A stretch of DNA of 64,000 nt. It comes from CAJJDF01 sp965655625 (GTDB lineage Bacteria > Bacteroidota > Bacteroidia > Flavobacteriales_D > CAJJDF01). Each line of letters begins with the position of its first letter. Position 1 is the first letter of the stretch. The DNA lies in the NCBI GenBank assembly GCA_965655625.1, contig CBFHHA010000004.1, positions 30,080-94,079 on the forward strand, written 5' to 3'. The notes under the pieces were generated by a model. The model was not told the origin of the DNA and did no database searches. It was given only the letters and a program-made list of their open reading frames with translations. The translations under genes were made by a program, and so were the position numbers. Below, one piece after another: positions 33,813-42,970 of the stretch.

Positions 33813-34604
33813 ATGGACTATTTAAAAATAAACAAAAACTCTTGGAATAAACGCACTGAAGTGCATTACGATTCGGAGTTTTATGACAACTCAAATTTTA
33901 AGAAAACGAGAAACTCACTGAATGAGATCGAGTTGGAGTTTTTAACCGATTTAAAAGGAAAGAAAATATTGCATTTGCAATGTCATTTTGGTCAAGACAG
34001 TATCTCGTTGAGTAAATTGGGAGCAGAAGTAACGGGAGTAGATTTATCGGATGTGGCGATTGAAAAGGCGCAAAATTTAGCCAGAGAAATGAACGCTGCC
34101 ACCGAGTTTATTTGTTCCGATGTGTATGGTTTGCCAAACATTCATGAGAAAAAATACGATTACGTTTTCTCTAGTTATGGAACAGTAGGCTGGTTGCCCG
34201 ATTCGGAAAAATGGGCAGCGGTAATTTCTCATTTTTTGAAACCTGGCGGGAAGTTCATTTTTGCAGAATTTCATCCGGTTGTTTGGATGTTCGATAATGC
34301 GCTAGAAAAAGTGACTTACCGCTATTTTAATTCCGATCCAATTGTAGAAGAAGAGGAGGGAACCTACACCGATACAACTGCCAATATCAAAGAAACCTGC
34401 GTAACTTGGAATCACGGGCTTAGCGAGATATTTAATAGTTTGAAAAATAACGGATTGCAAGTTCAAGAATTCCGAGAATTCGATTATTCTCCTTACAATT
34501 GTTTCCAGAATTTGGAGGAAGTTGAAAAAGGGAAATATAGATTTAAAAAACACGGAGATAAAATCCCGATGGTGTATGCGTTGGTGGCGGAGAAAATCGA
34601 TTGA
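33813..34604 (+). CDS. Class I SAM-dependent methyltransferase
   Basis: A cytoplasmic methyltransferase of 263 residues. The SAM-binding motif I is LHLQCHFGQDS near residue 54, followed by the acidic GVDLSD of motif II. The C-terminal half (WNHGLSEI, YSPYNCF) resembles small-molecule methyltransferases of the UbiE/Tam type. Substrate unknown. It appears monocistronic; a small palindrome (CCCGA/TCGGG) lies in the gap after trkH. Confidence 0.85.
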   Translation: MDYLKINKNSWNKRTEVHYDSEFYDNSNFKKTRNSLNEIELEFLTDLKGKKILHLQCHFGQDSISLSKLGAEVTGVDLSDVAIEKAQNLAREMNAATEFICSDVYGLPNIHEKKYDYVFSSYGTVGWLPDSEKWAAVISHFLKPGGKFIFAEFHPVVWMFDNALEKVTYRYFNSDPIVEEEEGTYTDTTANIKETCVTWNHGLSEIFNSLKNNGLQVQEFREFDYSPYNCFQNLEEVEKGKYRFKKHGDKIPMVYALVAEKID

Positions 34605-34630
34605 CCTAAAAATTTAAAAAATCGTCAGTC

Positions 34631-34651
34631 ACCCTGAACTTGAATCAGGGT
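34631..34651. repeat. REP-like palindrome
   Basis: ACCCTGA-ACTTGAA-TCAGGGT, seven perfect base pairs. I recall very similar sequences repeated in Bacteroidota intergenic DNA; copy number here cannot be judged from one window. Confidence 0.5.
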
Positions 34652-34939
34652 CTGTCTTCAAATATTGACTCAACTAATTTACAGATTCCGCATCAAATGT
34701 GGAATGACTTTCAGTTATTTTGTTCTGCTAGATTTTTTCTGTGTGTAAAAAGAATAATATTTGTTTAAATCACACTTCGATACTCTCTTCCGAAGTGCCA
34801 GGATCTAACTCAGGGTTCAGTTTAGCACAATCCTCGGACGGAGCGCACAATTGTTAGGTACAGGCTTTATCTGAGGGAGTGGGAATTTAAATGCTTATTT
34901 CTTACTCAACGAATTTGGAGCTGCTTCCTTTAGGGAAGG

Positions 34940-35029
34940 TCAGGATTGGATAATCTTCCAAATTGCCATTACATATCCCAAATGCAATCCTTCTTGAATG
35001 TTATGGCATTTTATGGCCTCTTTAATCAT
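34940..35029 (-). pseudogene. Fragment of a decayed gene, possibly DinB-like
   Basis: A 29-residue frame reads IKEAIKCHNIQEGLHLGYVM and then AIWKII before a stop. The EGLHLGYxMAIxK pattern is reminiscent of C-terminal helices of DinB-family proteins. Upstream pieces such as KSEYETDSKK and LNKDLNSLKPKALDLV lie in other frames. Low confidence in the identity; moderate confidence that this is decay. Confidence 0.25.
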
Positions 35030-35284
35030 TGAGTGAGTTTCATTTTAGCTCCTTGTTTAGTCTTTATTACTCAATAATATACATGTTTTTAAGCTACATC
35101 GAATTTGGTAACCAAATCGAGTGCCTTTGGTTTGAGTGAATTCAAATCTTTGTTCAAAATTGCTTCTTCGAATCTGTTTCATATTCTGATTTTATCCACT
35201 GATTTTGTTCATTTAAAATAAATGATAAAACAAGGAAGTTGAGTTGAAACCATTATTTCAATAAATGAGTTGAGACGACTTTTT

Positions 35285-35581
35285 TTACAATTCAAATTTT
35301 CTTTCCATACTCCAAGCCTCTGGTTTGGCGCAGAACAGTGGTTTGACGGTTTTCCAAATTTTCAGAAAGAGTTCTGAGTTGCGATAAGTTTCGAGGTTCT
35401 CTTTTTTATCCCAATAGCTGTAGGTCATTACCACATTGTTGTACCTTCCTTTTTCTTGAAGTAGCTCTAGCTTTTGGCAACCCTCGTGCTTTCTAATTAG
35501 GTGCATGTTTGATTCGTAAATTTCTTTAAACTCCTCAACCTTATCTGGGTGAATAGTTAATTTTACAATCCGAATAAGCAT
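35285..35581 (-). CDS. ABM-domain (antibiotic biosynthesis monooxygenase-like) protein
   Basis: A small ferredoxin-like fold protein of 98 residues. Family marks are the start with VKLTIHPDKVEEFKE, the His/Glu region (RKHEGCQKLEL) and the C-terminal FLKIWKTVKPLF. Members are heme or small-molecule monooxygenases or stress proteins; a specific role is not clear. It lies three bases after the SAM hydrolase gene, so they are probably cotranscribed. Confidence 0.8.
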   Translation of the reverse strand: MLIRIVKLTIHPDKVEEFKEIYESNMHLIRKHEGCQKLELLQEKGRYNNVVMTYSYWDKKENLETYRNSELFLKIWKTVKPLFCAKPEAWSMERKFEL

Positions 35582-35584
35582 AAT

Positions 35585-36382
35585 TTATTTATTAAATGAT
35601 ACGGTAACAATTTCATCTTCTTTTAATCCTAGTAACTGCGAAGCACTCCCTCCATATCCTTCAACTCCTCTGTTTATAGCAATCTCGAGGTTTCCTCCAG
35701 TATTAAAAAGCGCTAGCTTCATGCCATCTCCCACAATGGAGTAGGTAGAACTTAGCTCTTTTAATTCATAGTTTCTAAAACCGATAGTAAAGCTTCTTTT
35801 TTTACCAATTTCATCAAATAATTTTCGGGAAATATTAGTAATGGCATTTCCATAAGAATCTACGTGAACTACCGAACCTCGGATAAAAAATTCTTGAGTT
35901 TGTGGAATTGGCTTTTGGAAAGTGGCTATTTTTTCAATTCTTTTTCCAATAAATTCGGGAGTTCCTCCTCGCGCAATATGACAAGCCGCTTTTGCAAAAA
36001 TATCTCTCGTTGGGAAAGTAAGTACGTTCGTATCAATGTCTAGGTTTAGTTCATAGAAACTAGTAGGTGCCGTGTCATAGATTAGAGAAAATAGCCCGTT
36101 GTCTGCTCCGATAAAAAAATGACCTTTGTACTCCATCAATATCGCTTGGCGGGAGGTGGAAATTCCCGAATCTACTCCTATGATGTGGACGGTACCTTGC
36201 GGGAAATTTTCAAAAGCGTGTTTTACCGTGTAAGCCGCATTTCGAATATCGAAAATTTTTATTTCATTCGTAATGTCTACAATGGTAACATCACCATTTA
36301 GGGCTTTCAATATACTTCCCTTTACTGCAGATACATAATAATCTTCAATTCCTAAATCGGTTGTTAAAGTGATTATAGCCAT
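35585..36382 (-). CDS. S-adenosyl-L-methionine hydrolase (DUF62/SAM hydroxide adenosyltransferase)
   Basis: It has 265 residues. Family members split SAM into adenosine and methionine using water; related enzymes use chloride or fluoride. Motifs: TLTTDLG-x-EDYYV at the N-terminus, HIIGVDSGI, IGADNGLFS, and DSYGNAITNIS in the C-terminal domain. Why a cell would hydrolyse SAM is not settled. It heads a two-gene unit with the ABM protein. Confidence 0.88.
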   Translation of the reverse strand: MAIITLTTDLGIEDYYVSAVKGSILKALNGDVTIVDITNEIKIFDIRNAAYTVKHAFENFPQGTVHIIGVDSGISTSRQAILMEYKGHFFIGADNGLFSLIYDTAPTSFYELNLDIDTNVLTFPTRDIFAKAACHIARGGTPEFIGKRIEKIATFQKPIPQTQEFFIRGSVVHVDSYGNAITNISRKLFDEIGKKRSFTIGFRNYELKELSSTYSIVGDGMKLALFNTGGNLEIAINRGVEGYGGSASQLLGLKEDEIVTVSFNK

Positions 36383-36514
36383 GCAGATAATTCGTGTTAC
36401 TTAATTGTTACTAATCTAAGTCAAAAATAAGAATTAAATGCAGGTTTTAAATTATTTACTCCGAATTTATTTATATTTATTGAAGGAACTATAAACTGAA
36501 AAATAAACTCAAAC

Positions 36515-37450
36515 TTGACTGAAAAAATATTTACCATTACCGACATTGAACCAATTGATTTATTGGGAGTAAACAATAAAATTTTAAAGACAGTGGAAGC
36601 AAAGTTTCCTTCATTAAAAATAGTATCGAGAGGAAGAACGCTTAAACTAGTTGGAGAGGAAGAATTAATTGATGAGTTTATTGAAAAAATAAAATTAATG
36701 ACCACTTATTTCTTAAAATACAAAACACTGACAGAAGGTGATATTGAAAATATTTTGGGAGAAAATGGACATGAAACGGTTAAAGATTCGAAAGGAGATT
36801 TAGTAATTGTACATGCCAATAATGGAAAAAAAGTAATTGCCCGAACGCATAATCAAAGAAGATTGGTAGAGGCAAGTTTTGAAAACGACATGGTTTTTTC
36901 TGTGGGTCCTGCTGGAACGGGAAAAACATATACTGCGGTAGCTTTGGCGGTTAGAGCCCTCAAGAACAAAGAAGTGAGAAAAATTATCTTGACAAGACCA
37001 GCGGTCGAGGCAGGAGAGAATTTAGGTTTTTTACCGGGTGATTTAAAAGAAAAATTGGATCCTTATTTACAACCTCTTTACGATGCTCTCAGAGATATGA
37101 TTCCTGCCGAAAAATTGGAAGATTTCATCGAGAACAACATTGTTCAAATAGCTCCTTTGGCGTTTATGCGGGGAAGAACTCTGGACAATGCTTTTGTAAT
37201 TCTGGACGAGGCTCAAAACGCTACCGAAGGCCAAATAAAAATGTTCCTTACCCGAATGGGAAGAAATGCCCAATTTATTGTCAATGGAGATCCTTCGCAA
37301 GTGGATTTGCCAAGGAATCAAAACTCAGGGCTAATCAAAGCGCTTGCCGTCTTGCGAGACATTGAAGGAATTGCTATTGTAGAATTGGATGAAAATGACG
37401 TAATTCGTCACCGATTGGTTAAAAAGATTATCAAAGCATTTAAACAATAA
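36515..37450 (+). CDS. phoH: PhoH-like ATPase
   Basis: A cytoplasmic P-loop protein of 311 residues, probably RNA-related. The N-terminal 110 residues form a KH-like region; the ATPase domain follows with Walker A GPAGTGKT and Walker B FVILDEAQN. The start is TTG at 36515; the next Met lies about 60 residues in, which would cut into the N-terminal domain. An SRPBCC-like gene follows after four bases. Confidence 0.92.
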   Translation: MTEKIFTITDIEPIDLLGVNNKILKTVEAKFPSLKIVSRGRTLKLVGEEELIDEFIEKIKLMTTYFLKYKTLTEGDIENILGENGHETVKDSKGDLVIVHANNGKKVIARTHNQRRLVEASFENDMVFSVGPAGTGKTYTAVALAVRALKNKEVRKIILTRPAVEAGENLGFLPGDLKEKLDPYLQPLYDALRDMIPAEKLEDFIENNIVQIAPLAFMRGRTLDNAFVILDEAQNATEGQIKMFLTRMGRNAQFIVNGDPSQVDLPRNQNSGLIKALAVLRDIEGIAIVELDENDVIRHRLVKKIIKAFKQ

Positions 37451-37454
37451 GAAA

Positions 37455-37853
37455 ATGAATATTGAAAGTATAAAAACGTCCATTGAGAATAGCCAAAAAG
37501 CTGTTTATGACTTCTTAATGGATTTGAATAATGTAGAAAGTTTACTGCCCGAGGGAAAATTCACCGAATGGAAAGGCAGTTATGACGAATGTTCATTTAA
37601 AATGCAGGGATTTAGTTTGACATTGAAAAAAGACAGTTCCACACCAAATAGTGAGATAAAACTCACTTCGGGTGAGGATTCTCCAATTGATTTCGATTTG
37701 AATATTTTCATCGAAGAAAAGGGGGAGATGAGTGCAGAGGCATTCTTGATTTGTGAGGCAAGAGTAAATTCCTTTTTGAAAATGATGATCGAAAAGCCAT
37801 TGACCAATTTATTCAACCACATGAGCGAAAAATTAAGCAGAGTTTCGCTCTAA
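37455..37853 (+). CDS. SRPBCC/START-like small protein
   Basis: A cytoplasmic protein of 132 residues with the helix-grip pattern: an N-terminal segment (ENSQKAVYDFLMDLNNVESLLP), beta strands, and a long C-terminal helix (FLKMMIEKPLTNLFNHM). It probably binds a hydrophobic ligand; none can be named. It is the second gene of the phoH unit and converges with radC. Confidence 0.7.
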   Translation: MNIESIKTSIENSQKAVYDFLMDLNNVESLLPEGKFTEWKGSYDECSFKMQGFSLTLKKDSSTPNSEIKLTSGEDSPIDFDLNIFIEEKGEMSAEAFLICEARVNSFLKMMIEKPLTNLFNHMSEKLSRVSL

Positions 37854-37875
37854 ATTCTGGGTAGGATTTGGTTTG

Positions 37876-38589
37876 TTAAATCAGTCCTTCATCAGCAAAG
37901 CTCAAGTAATTTCCGTCACCAATAATAAGATGATCCAATACTTTTAAGTCAAGTAGATTTGCTCCTTCAACTACTTTCTTAGTCAAACTAATATCGCTCG
38001 GGCTTGGTTTTAAGTTTCCCGAAGGATGATTGTGGGCCAAAATGATTGCAGAAGCTAGTTTGTCTATCGATTTTTTAAATATCACTTTCACATCTGCAGT
38101 GGTTTGGGAAACACCACCTCTTCCAATGAGTTGTTTCCCAATAATTTTATTGGCTCTATTCAATATAACAATCCAAAATTCTTCGTGCGGTAAATCCGTT
38201 AGAACCGATTTAATGTATTCATACACTTGGTTGCTTGAGCTAACTTGAACTTTTTCAAGAATCTCTTCGCTTTTTCTTCTTCTACCCAGTTCCAAAGCAG
38301 CAACTATGCTTATCGCTTTTGCCTCGCCAATTCCCTTAAATTTAGTGAGGTCCGAGACGGTAAGTTTTGCTAATTCATTTAAGTTGTTTTGCGATTCATT
38401 TAATATCCGTTTACAGAGTTCTATTGCGCTTTCCTCTCTGTTTCCACTTCCAATCAAAATAGCAATTAACTCAGCATCAGAAAGTATTTGCCTTCCTTGT
38501 GCCATGAGTTTTTCTCTTGGTTGATCTTCTTCAGACCAATTTTTTATAGAGAGTTTTTGATAAGTTTCAGAATCTTTTTTCACAAGCAT
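37876..38589 (-). CDS. radC: RadC-family JAB/MPN-domain protein
   Basis: It has 237 residues. An N-terminal helix-hairpin-helix region (LTKFKGIGEAKA) precedes the JAB/MPN metalloprotease-like domain with HNHPSGNLKPSPSD and an upstream Glu. Despite the name, a role in DNA repair is doubtful. I chose the ATG at 38589; a GTG at 38607 would add six residues. It is transcribed alone, convergent with the phoH unit. Confidence 0.93.
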   Translation of the reverse strand: MLVKKDSETYQKLSIKNWSEEDQPREKLMAQGRQILSDAELIAILIGSGNREESAIELCKRILNESQNNLNELAKLTVSDLTKFKGIGEAKAISIVAALELGRRRKSEEILEKVQVSSSNQVYEYIKSVLTDLPHEEFWIVILNRANKIIGKQLIGRGGVSQTTADVKVIFKKSIDKLASAIILAHNHPSGNLKPSPSDISLTKKVVEGANLLDLKVLDHLIIGDGNYLSFADEGLI

Positions 38590-38706
38590 TTTCGGTAAGG
38601 GCTGCACCAGAAAGATGCAGAAGAGTGTTATTTTTTGTTAGATAGTTCTCTACAATTTACAAAAAAATCAACCCCTTAAAAATTCGCTTTTACGTATTTG
38701 TTTATT

Positions 38707-39939
38707 TTAAGCTGTTTTTAGTTTACTTAATTTTGATTTACTAAACTTATTTTTAGCGTAAGATTCTGTGATTTTTAATTTTTTGATTTCTGCATTAGAA
38801 GGGATTTCAAACATTGCATCGGTGAGTATTGCTTCACAAATTGACCTCAATCCTCTAGCTCCTAATTTGTAATCTACTGCCTTGTCTACAATAAAATCGA
38901 GTGCTTTTTTGTCGAAAGTTAATTGAACATTATCCAATTCAAACAACTTGGTGTATTGTTTTAGCAAAGAGTTTTTAGGTTCAGTCAGAATTCTTTTCAA
39001 CGCTTCTTTGTCCAATGGATTGAGGTGGGTAAGAATTGGAAACCTACCAATTAACTCGGGAATTAGTCCAAATGATTTCACATCTTGAGGACTCAAGAAT
39101 TCTAATAAATTGTCCTCTTCAATGTCTTCAGAACTGGAGCCAAAACCAAGAGGTTGAGTCTTTATTCTTCTTTCGATCAATCGCTCAATCCCATCAAAAG
39201 CTCCACCAGATATAAATAAGATATTTCGGGTGTCAATTTCTACCATTTTTTGGTCAGGATGCTTTCTTCCTCCTTGTGGCGGAACACGCACATCAGTTCC
39301 TTCAAGGAGCTTGAGCAAGGCTTGCTGGGTTCCTTCAGAAGTTACATCCCGGGTGATGGATGGGCTGTCGCCTTTTCTTCCTATTTTATCAATTTCATCC
39401 AAAAACACGATTCCTTTTTGTGCCGCTTCCACATCGTAATCTGCAGCTTGCAATAATCTGGTCAACAAACTTTCTACGTCTTCTCCTACATACCCGGCTT
39501 GCGTAAATACAGTTGCATCCGCAATAGTAAAAGGAACATTTAGCATTTTAGCAATAGTCTTTGCGAGCAAAGTTTTCCCAGTACCAGTTCTTCCAACCAA
39601 CAAAATATTCGATTTTTCTAATTCAACTTCCTCCGCATCACTTCCCGGGTTCAACAATCTTTTGTAATGATTATAAACAGCTACCGAAAGAATCTTTTTT
39701 GCATCTTCTTGCCCTATAACATACTCATCCAGTCGATTTTTTATTTCTTGTGGTTTTAAGAACTTAATGTCTTCTTGTAGGTCTAAATTTTGAGAATGAG
39801 TTTCTTCTTGAACCACGAGCTCATTTGCCTGCGTAATACAGTTTTCACAAATGTGACCATCCAATCCTGCAATTAGCATGGTTACTTCTTCTCTTTTTCT
39901 TCCACAAAATGAACAAGTTGAGTTCTCTTTTTTTGACAT
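38707..39939 (-). CDS. clpX: ATP-dependent Clp protease ATP-binding subunit ClpX
   Basis: The AAA+ unfoldase that feeds ClpP. It has 410 residues. The N-terminal zinc domain is CSFCGRKREEV ... ICENC; then Walker A GRTGTGKT, Walker B FLDEIDKIG, and the sensor and C-terminal domains. The ATG at 39939 is supported by an exact -7 box at 39964-39957 that would exclude the earlier ATG at 39957. clpP is not adjacent in this window. Confidence 0.97.
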   Translation of the reverse strand: MSKKENSTCSFCGRKREEVTMLIAGLDGHICENCITQANELVVQEETHSQNLDLQEDIKFLKPQEIKNRLDEYVIGQEDAKKILSVAVYNHYKRLLNPGSDAEEVELEKSNILLVGRTGTGKTLLAKTIAKMLNVPFTIADATVFTQAGYVGEDVESLLTRLLQAADYDVEAAQKGIVFLDEIDKIGRKGDSPSITRDVTSEGTQQALLKLLEGTDVRVPPQGGRKHPDQKMVEIDTRNILFISGGAFDGIERLIERRIKTQPLGFGSSSEDIEEDNLLEFLSPQDVKSFGLIPELIGRFPILTHLNPLDKEALKRILTEPKNSLLKQYTKLFELDNVQLTFDKKALDFIVDKAVDYKLGARGLRSICEAILTDAMFEIPSNAEIKKLKITESYAKNKFSKSKLSKLKTA

Positions 39940-39956
39940 TAATCTTGATTTTATCA

Positions 39957-39964
39957 CAAAGATA
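39957..39964 (-). promoter_or_regulatory. -7 box for clpX
   Basis: The minus strand reads TATCTTTG, 17 bases before the clpX ATG. Confidence 0.5.
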
Positions 39965-40309
39965 AGGAAGATATTAGAGTTTATTCTTCAAATAGTAATA
40001 CGGATTTCTTTTATTCAACCTTTTTAAATCCCATGGCCTCATTTTGTTTAACATTAATTTATTTTATTTTTTGAAGATAAAGGCAAATTCTTGTTTTTAA
40101 GTAGTAAGGCTATACTTTATTTAGTTAATGTTTATGTGTTGATATACAATAATTAATAACCTTAACTTTTTTAATAATCAATTTTTGATAATTTAATTCA
40201 AAATAGATAGCCAAAACTTTTTTTATTTTAACGGCAACCCTTTTGTTTTCATTCACGTCTTTAGTTTAGAATAGTGAAATACTATCTCTTTTTTCTTTTT
40301 TACGTCAAG
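39965..40309 (+). other. Gene-free region ending in an orphan terminator
   Basis: 345 bases without a visible gene lie between the divergent genes clpX and ribD, yet a strong plus-strand terminator follows. A small RNA transcribed toward ribD would explain it, but I see no exact TAnnTTTG box here and no known RNA family. Confidence 0.3.
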
Positions 40310-40350
40310 AACAGAACTCATTTTCAGACAATGAGTTCTGTTTTTGTTTT
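40310..40350 (+). terminator. Strong intrinsic terminator upstream of ribD
   Basis: AACAGAACTCATT pairs perfectly over 13 bases with AATGAGTTCTGTT around a seven-base loop, followed by TTTGTTTT. It reads on the plus strand and lies before the ribD promoter, so it ends something upstream or insulates ribD. Confidence 0.75.
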
Positions 40351-40377
40351 AAGGCAGTTTTATTTTGGTTATTTTTG
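40344..40377 (+). promoter_or_regulatory. Promoter of ribD, leaderless geometry
   Basis: TTG at 40344-40346, a 23-base spacer, TATTTTTG at 40370-40377, then ACCA and ATG. Both Bacteroidota boxes fit and the start codon is four bases past the -7 box. Confidence 0.6.
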
Positions 40378-40381
40378 ACCA

Positions 40382-41434
40382 ATGAGTCTTTCCGAATATT
40401 ATATGAAACGTTGCCTAGAGTTGGCAAAAAAAGGCATACCAAGTACAAGGCCCAATCCTTCGGTGGGAGCTGTATTGGTGCACGATGGTGTAATCATAGG
40501 TGAAGGATATACAAGTCCTTTTGGAGGACATCACGGTGAGGTAAATTGTATCAATTCCGTGAAACAGATAGAACTTATTCAGTACTCAACTTTATATGTT
40601 AGTTTAGAGCCTTGTTCTCACACCGGAAAAACTCCACCTTGCGCAGATTTAATTGTGAAGAGTCAAATTCCAAAAGTGGTAATTGGATGTTTGGATACGT
40701 TTTCTGAAGTGTCGGGAAAAGGAATAGAAAGATTGAGACAGAATGGGGTAGAGGTAGAGGTAAACATACTTGAAAAAGAGTGCAGAGAATTAAATAAAAG
40801 ATTTTTTACTTTTCACGAAAAACAAAGACCTTTTATTACCTTGAAATGGGCAGAAACAGCAGATAATTTTATAGCTCCAACTACTGAGTTACACGAAACA
40901 GAAAGATGGATAACGGGAGAGAAAGCCAATCAATTTTCTCACTCTTTGAGATCCACTGAAATGGCAATATTAATCGGAAAAAACACAGTTTTTGCAGACA
41001 ATCCCAGCCTAACTACCCGTAATTTTTCGGGTGGTAATCCTGTAAGAATTGTGATTGACAAACGATTAGAATCCTGGAAATCTCCGAGAGATTTTTTTAT
41101 TTATCAGGAAGAGGCTCCCACTTGGATTGTGAATGAGGAAAGAAATTTTAGGGAGAATACTGTGGAAGGTATTCAAATTTCCTTTGAAGGCGACATTCTC
41201 GCTCAGCTTATGACAATATTGTACGAAAGAAACATCCAATCTTTGTTGGTTGAAGGTGGTCAAATCACTTTACAACAATTTATCGATACTGGAATGTGGG
41301 ACGAAGCTTTCGTTATTTCTTCTACCAAAACTTTCCAAAACGGAGTGAAGGCTCCTCGTTTTTCTGCAATGTCGCACACCGTTTTTAATACGGGTCATGA
41401 TCGAGTTACTCATTACAAAAACACGGATTTTTGA
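40382..41434 (+). CDS. ribD: Bifunctional riboflavin biosynthesis deaminase/reductase RibD
   Basis: Catalyses the second and third steps of riboflavin synthesis. It has 350 residues. The N-terminal zinc deaminase shows HGEVNC and EPCSHTGKTPPCADL; the C-terminal reductase begins near residue 150 (PFITLKWAETADNFIA) and ends with the pattern LLVEGGQITLQQF. No FMN riboswitch is visible upstream. It overlaps the next gene by four bases (TTGA). Confidence 0.96.
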   Translation: MSLSEYYMKRCLELAKKGIPSTRPNPSVGAVLVHDGVIIGEGYTSPFGGHHGEVNCINSVKQIELIQYSTLYVSLEPCSHTGKTPPCADLIVKSQIPKVVIGCLDTFSEVSGKGIERLRQNGVEVEVNILEKECRELNKRFFTFHEKQRPFITLKWAETADNFIAPTTELHETERWITGEKANQFSHSLRSTEMAILIGKNTVFADNPSLTTRNFSGGNPVRIVIDKRLESWKSPRDFFIYQEEAPTWIVNEERNFRENTVEGIQISFEGDILAQLMTILYERNIQSLLVEGGQITLQQFIDTGMWDEAFVISSTKTFQNGVKAPRFSAMSHTVFNTGHDRVTHYKNTDF

Positions 41435-42282
41435 TTCTTACAGTACTTCTATCAATCGCCTTTCCTGTGGTTTCTGTTTTGTTGTTCAAGGAGTTCGACA
41501 AAAGAGAAGTGGATACACTGCCCGCCATTGTTTTCAATTATTTAGGAGCCATCTTACTTGGGTCGGTTTTGTTCATTTCGCCCGTACAATTGATTCAAAT
41601 TCATGCTCAAGATTGGTTTTGGTCTGCTACCGTTGTGGGTGCTTTGTTTTTATTCAATTTTTTTTTAATTGCCAAAACAGCCGTAAATCAAGGTGTGTCG
41701 GTGGCAACTTTTGCCAATAAAATTAGCCTGGTTTTCCCTGTAATCTTCACCGTTTTGTATTTTGGTGAATCGGCCGGGATTCTCAAAATAATAGGAATTG
41801 CGTTGGCATTGTGTTCTGTTTATTTACTTACTTTTAAGTCATCTTCCTTGCCAAAATCTCCCTTTGGGCTATTTCCACTTTTCATATTTGTATTCACGGG
41901 AATAGCAGAGTTGTTAATTAATTTTACTCAAAAAATATATTTCACATCGGATTCTGAAATCAGTTATTTTGTAATCGCTTGTTTTTCAATCTCCTTTGTT
42001 TTAGGGATAGGTATTCTCTTATTCCAAAACAAAAGAATTAGGCGGAAAGAAGTAGCAGCTGGTTTTTTACTTTCTTTGCCCAATACATTTGGGTTGTATT
42101 TTTTTATCAAAGCACTCAATAGCTTTCAAGACTCTAGTTCAATCTTGCCAATTACGAACATTGGAACCTTGCTGTTAGCAATTTTTGTGGGATTTATTCT
42201 GTACCAAGAAAAACCCACAAACCGCAATTGGCTTGGTGTTTTAGCAGCGTTTGCATCGATTCTAATTCTTACTCTATGTTGA
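41431..42282 (+). CDS. EamA/DMT-superfamily membrane transporter
   Basis: It has 283 residues and about ten short hydrophobic helices in two EamA halves (TFANKISLVFPVIF in the first, PITNIGTLLLAIFVG in the second). Direction and substrate are unknown. The start is TTG at 41431, overlapping the ribD stop as TTGA; no ATG lies near the N-terminus. Cotranscription with ribD hints at, but does not prove, flavin-related transport. Confidence 0.82.
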   Translation: MILTVLLSIAFPVVSVLLFKEFDKREVDTLPAIVFNYLGAILLGSVLFISPVQLIQIHAQDWFWSATVVGALFLFNFFLIAKTAVNQGVSVATFANKISLVFPVIFTVLYFGESAGILKIIGIALALCSVYLLTFKSSSLPKSPFGLFPLFIFVFTGIAELLINFTQKIYFTSDSEISYFVIACFSISFVLGIGILLFQNKRIRRKEVAAGFLLSLPNTFGLYFFIKALNSFQDSSSILPITNIGTLLLAIFVGFILYQEKPTNRNWLGVLAAFASILILTLC

Positions 42283-42896
42283 AAGAAATCTACACATACC
42301 GAACCATCAAATCACCTTCTGAAAGCTTGTACAAAGAAAAAGGAAGTAAGTTTTTTGGTTATGCTTTTGGAGTAGCCAATGAGGAAGAAGTAAAAGATAG
42401 ATTGGCTCGAATAAGAGAAAAACACAACGATGCGCGTCATCATTGCTATGCTTACCGCTTGGGTATAGGAAACGAAGAACGCTATCGGGCCAATGATGAC
42501 GGAGAACCAACAAATTCGGCAGGAAAACCTATTTACGGCCAATTGTTGTCAGCGGAAATCACCAATATTTTAGTGATTGTAGTTCGTTATTTTGGTGGAG
42601 TAAAATTAGGAGTAGGCGGATTAATTTCGGCTTATAAAATTACGACTAAAGAAACATTGGAAGCAACTAATATTATCGAAAAAGAAGAACAGAATTATTA
42701 TCAAATTTTATTTGAATATCCTCAAATGAGCGAAGTCATGAATTTTGTAAAGTTGAACCGATTGGAGGTGATCGAACAAGTATTTGAAGTGGCTTGTTTT
42801 ATTCAATTTAAGCACAATATTATGTCTTCTCATGGAATATTGTCTCAGCTCAAAGAAATTGAGAATGTAACCGTAGATTTTTTAAAAAAGGAATAG
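42276..42896 (+). CDS. IMPACT/YigZ family protein
   Basis: A cytoplasmic protein of 206 residues. The UPF0029 domain shows EKGSKFFGYAF, ARHHCYAYR, and the strongly conserved DDGEPTNSAGKPI followed by VVRYFGGVKLGVGGL. The C-terminal DUF1949-like domain completes it. The family affects translation or RNA metabolism; mechanism is unclear. The ATG at 42276 overlaps the transporter gene by seven bases. Confidence 0.9.
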   Translation: MLKEIYTYRTIKSPSESLYKEKGSKFFGYAFGVANEEEVKDRLARIREKHNDARHHCYAYRLGIGNEERYRANDDGEPTNSAGKPIYGQLLSAEITNILVIVVRYFGGVKLGVGGLISAYKITTKETLEATNIIEKEEQNYYQILFEYPQMSEVMNFVKLNRLEVIEQVFEVACFIQFKHNIMSSHGILSQLKEIENVTVDFLKKE

Positions 42897-42940
42897 TTTT
42901 ATTGCCTTGACAAATTCTTAAAAATTCCCGTTAATTGATG

Positions 42941-42948
42941 TACTTTTG
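42941..42948 (+). promoter_or_regulatory. -7 box that decides the RNA helicase start
   Basis: TACTTTTG matches TAnnTTTG. The expected transcript start near 42952 lies after the possible TTG/ATG at 42935/42938, leaving the GTG at 42971 as the likely start. Confidence 0.5.
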
Positions 42949-42970
42949 TACAAATATCAAACAGAACAAA

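Larger units (their letters stand above)
34605..35284. other. Gene-poor stretch with palindromes and coding debris
   Basis: No intact gene is visible in 680 bases. There are hairpins at 34631-34651 (ACCCTGA/TCAGGGT) and near 34785-34800 (CTTCG/CGAAG), and on the minus strand short protein-like pieces in shifting frames between about 34940 and 35230, which suggest a decayed gene. Confidence 0.45.

Noticed and set aside
40200..40381. FMN riboswitch upstream of ribD
   Set aside because: The conserved riboswitch core is absent, and the promoter leaves no room for a leader.
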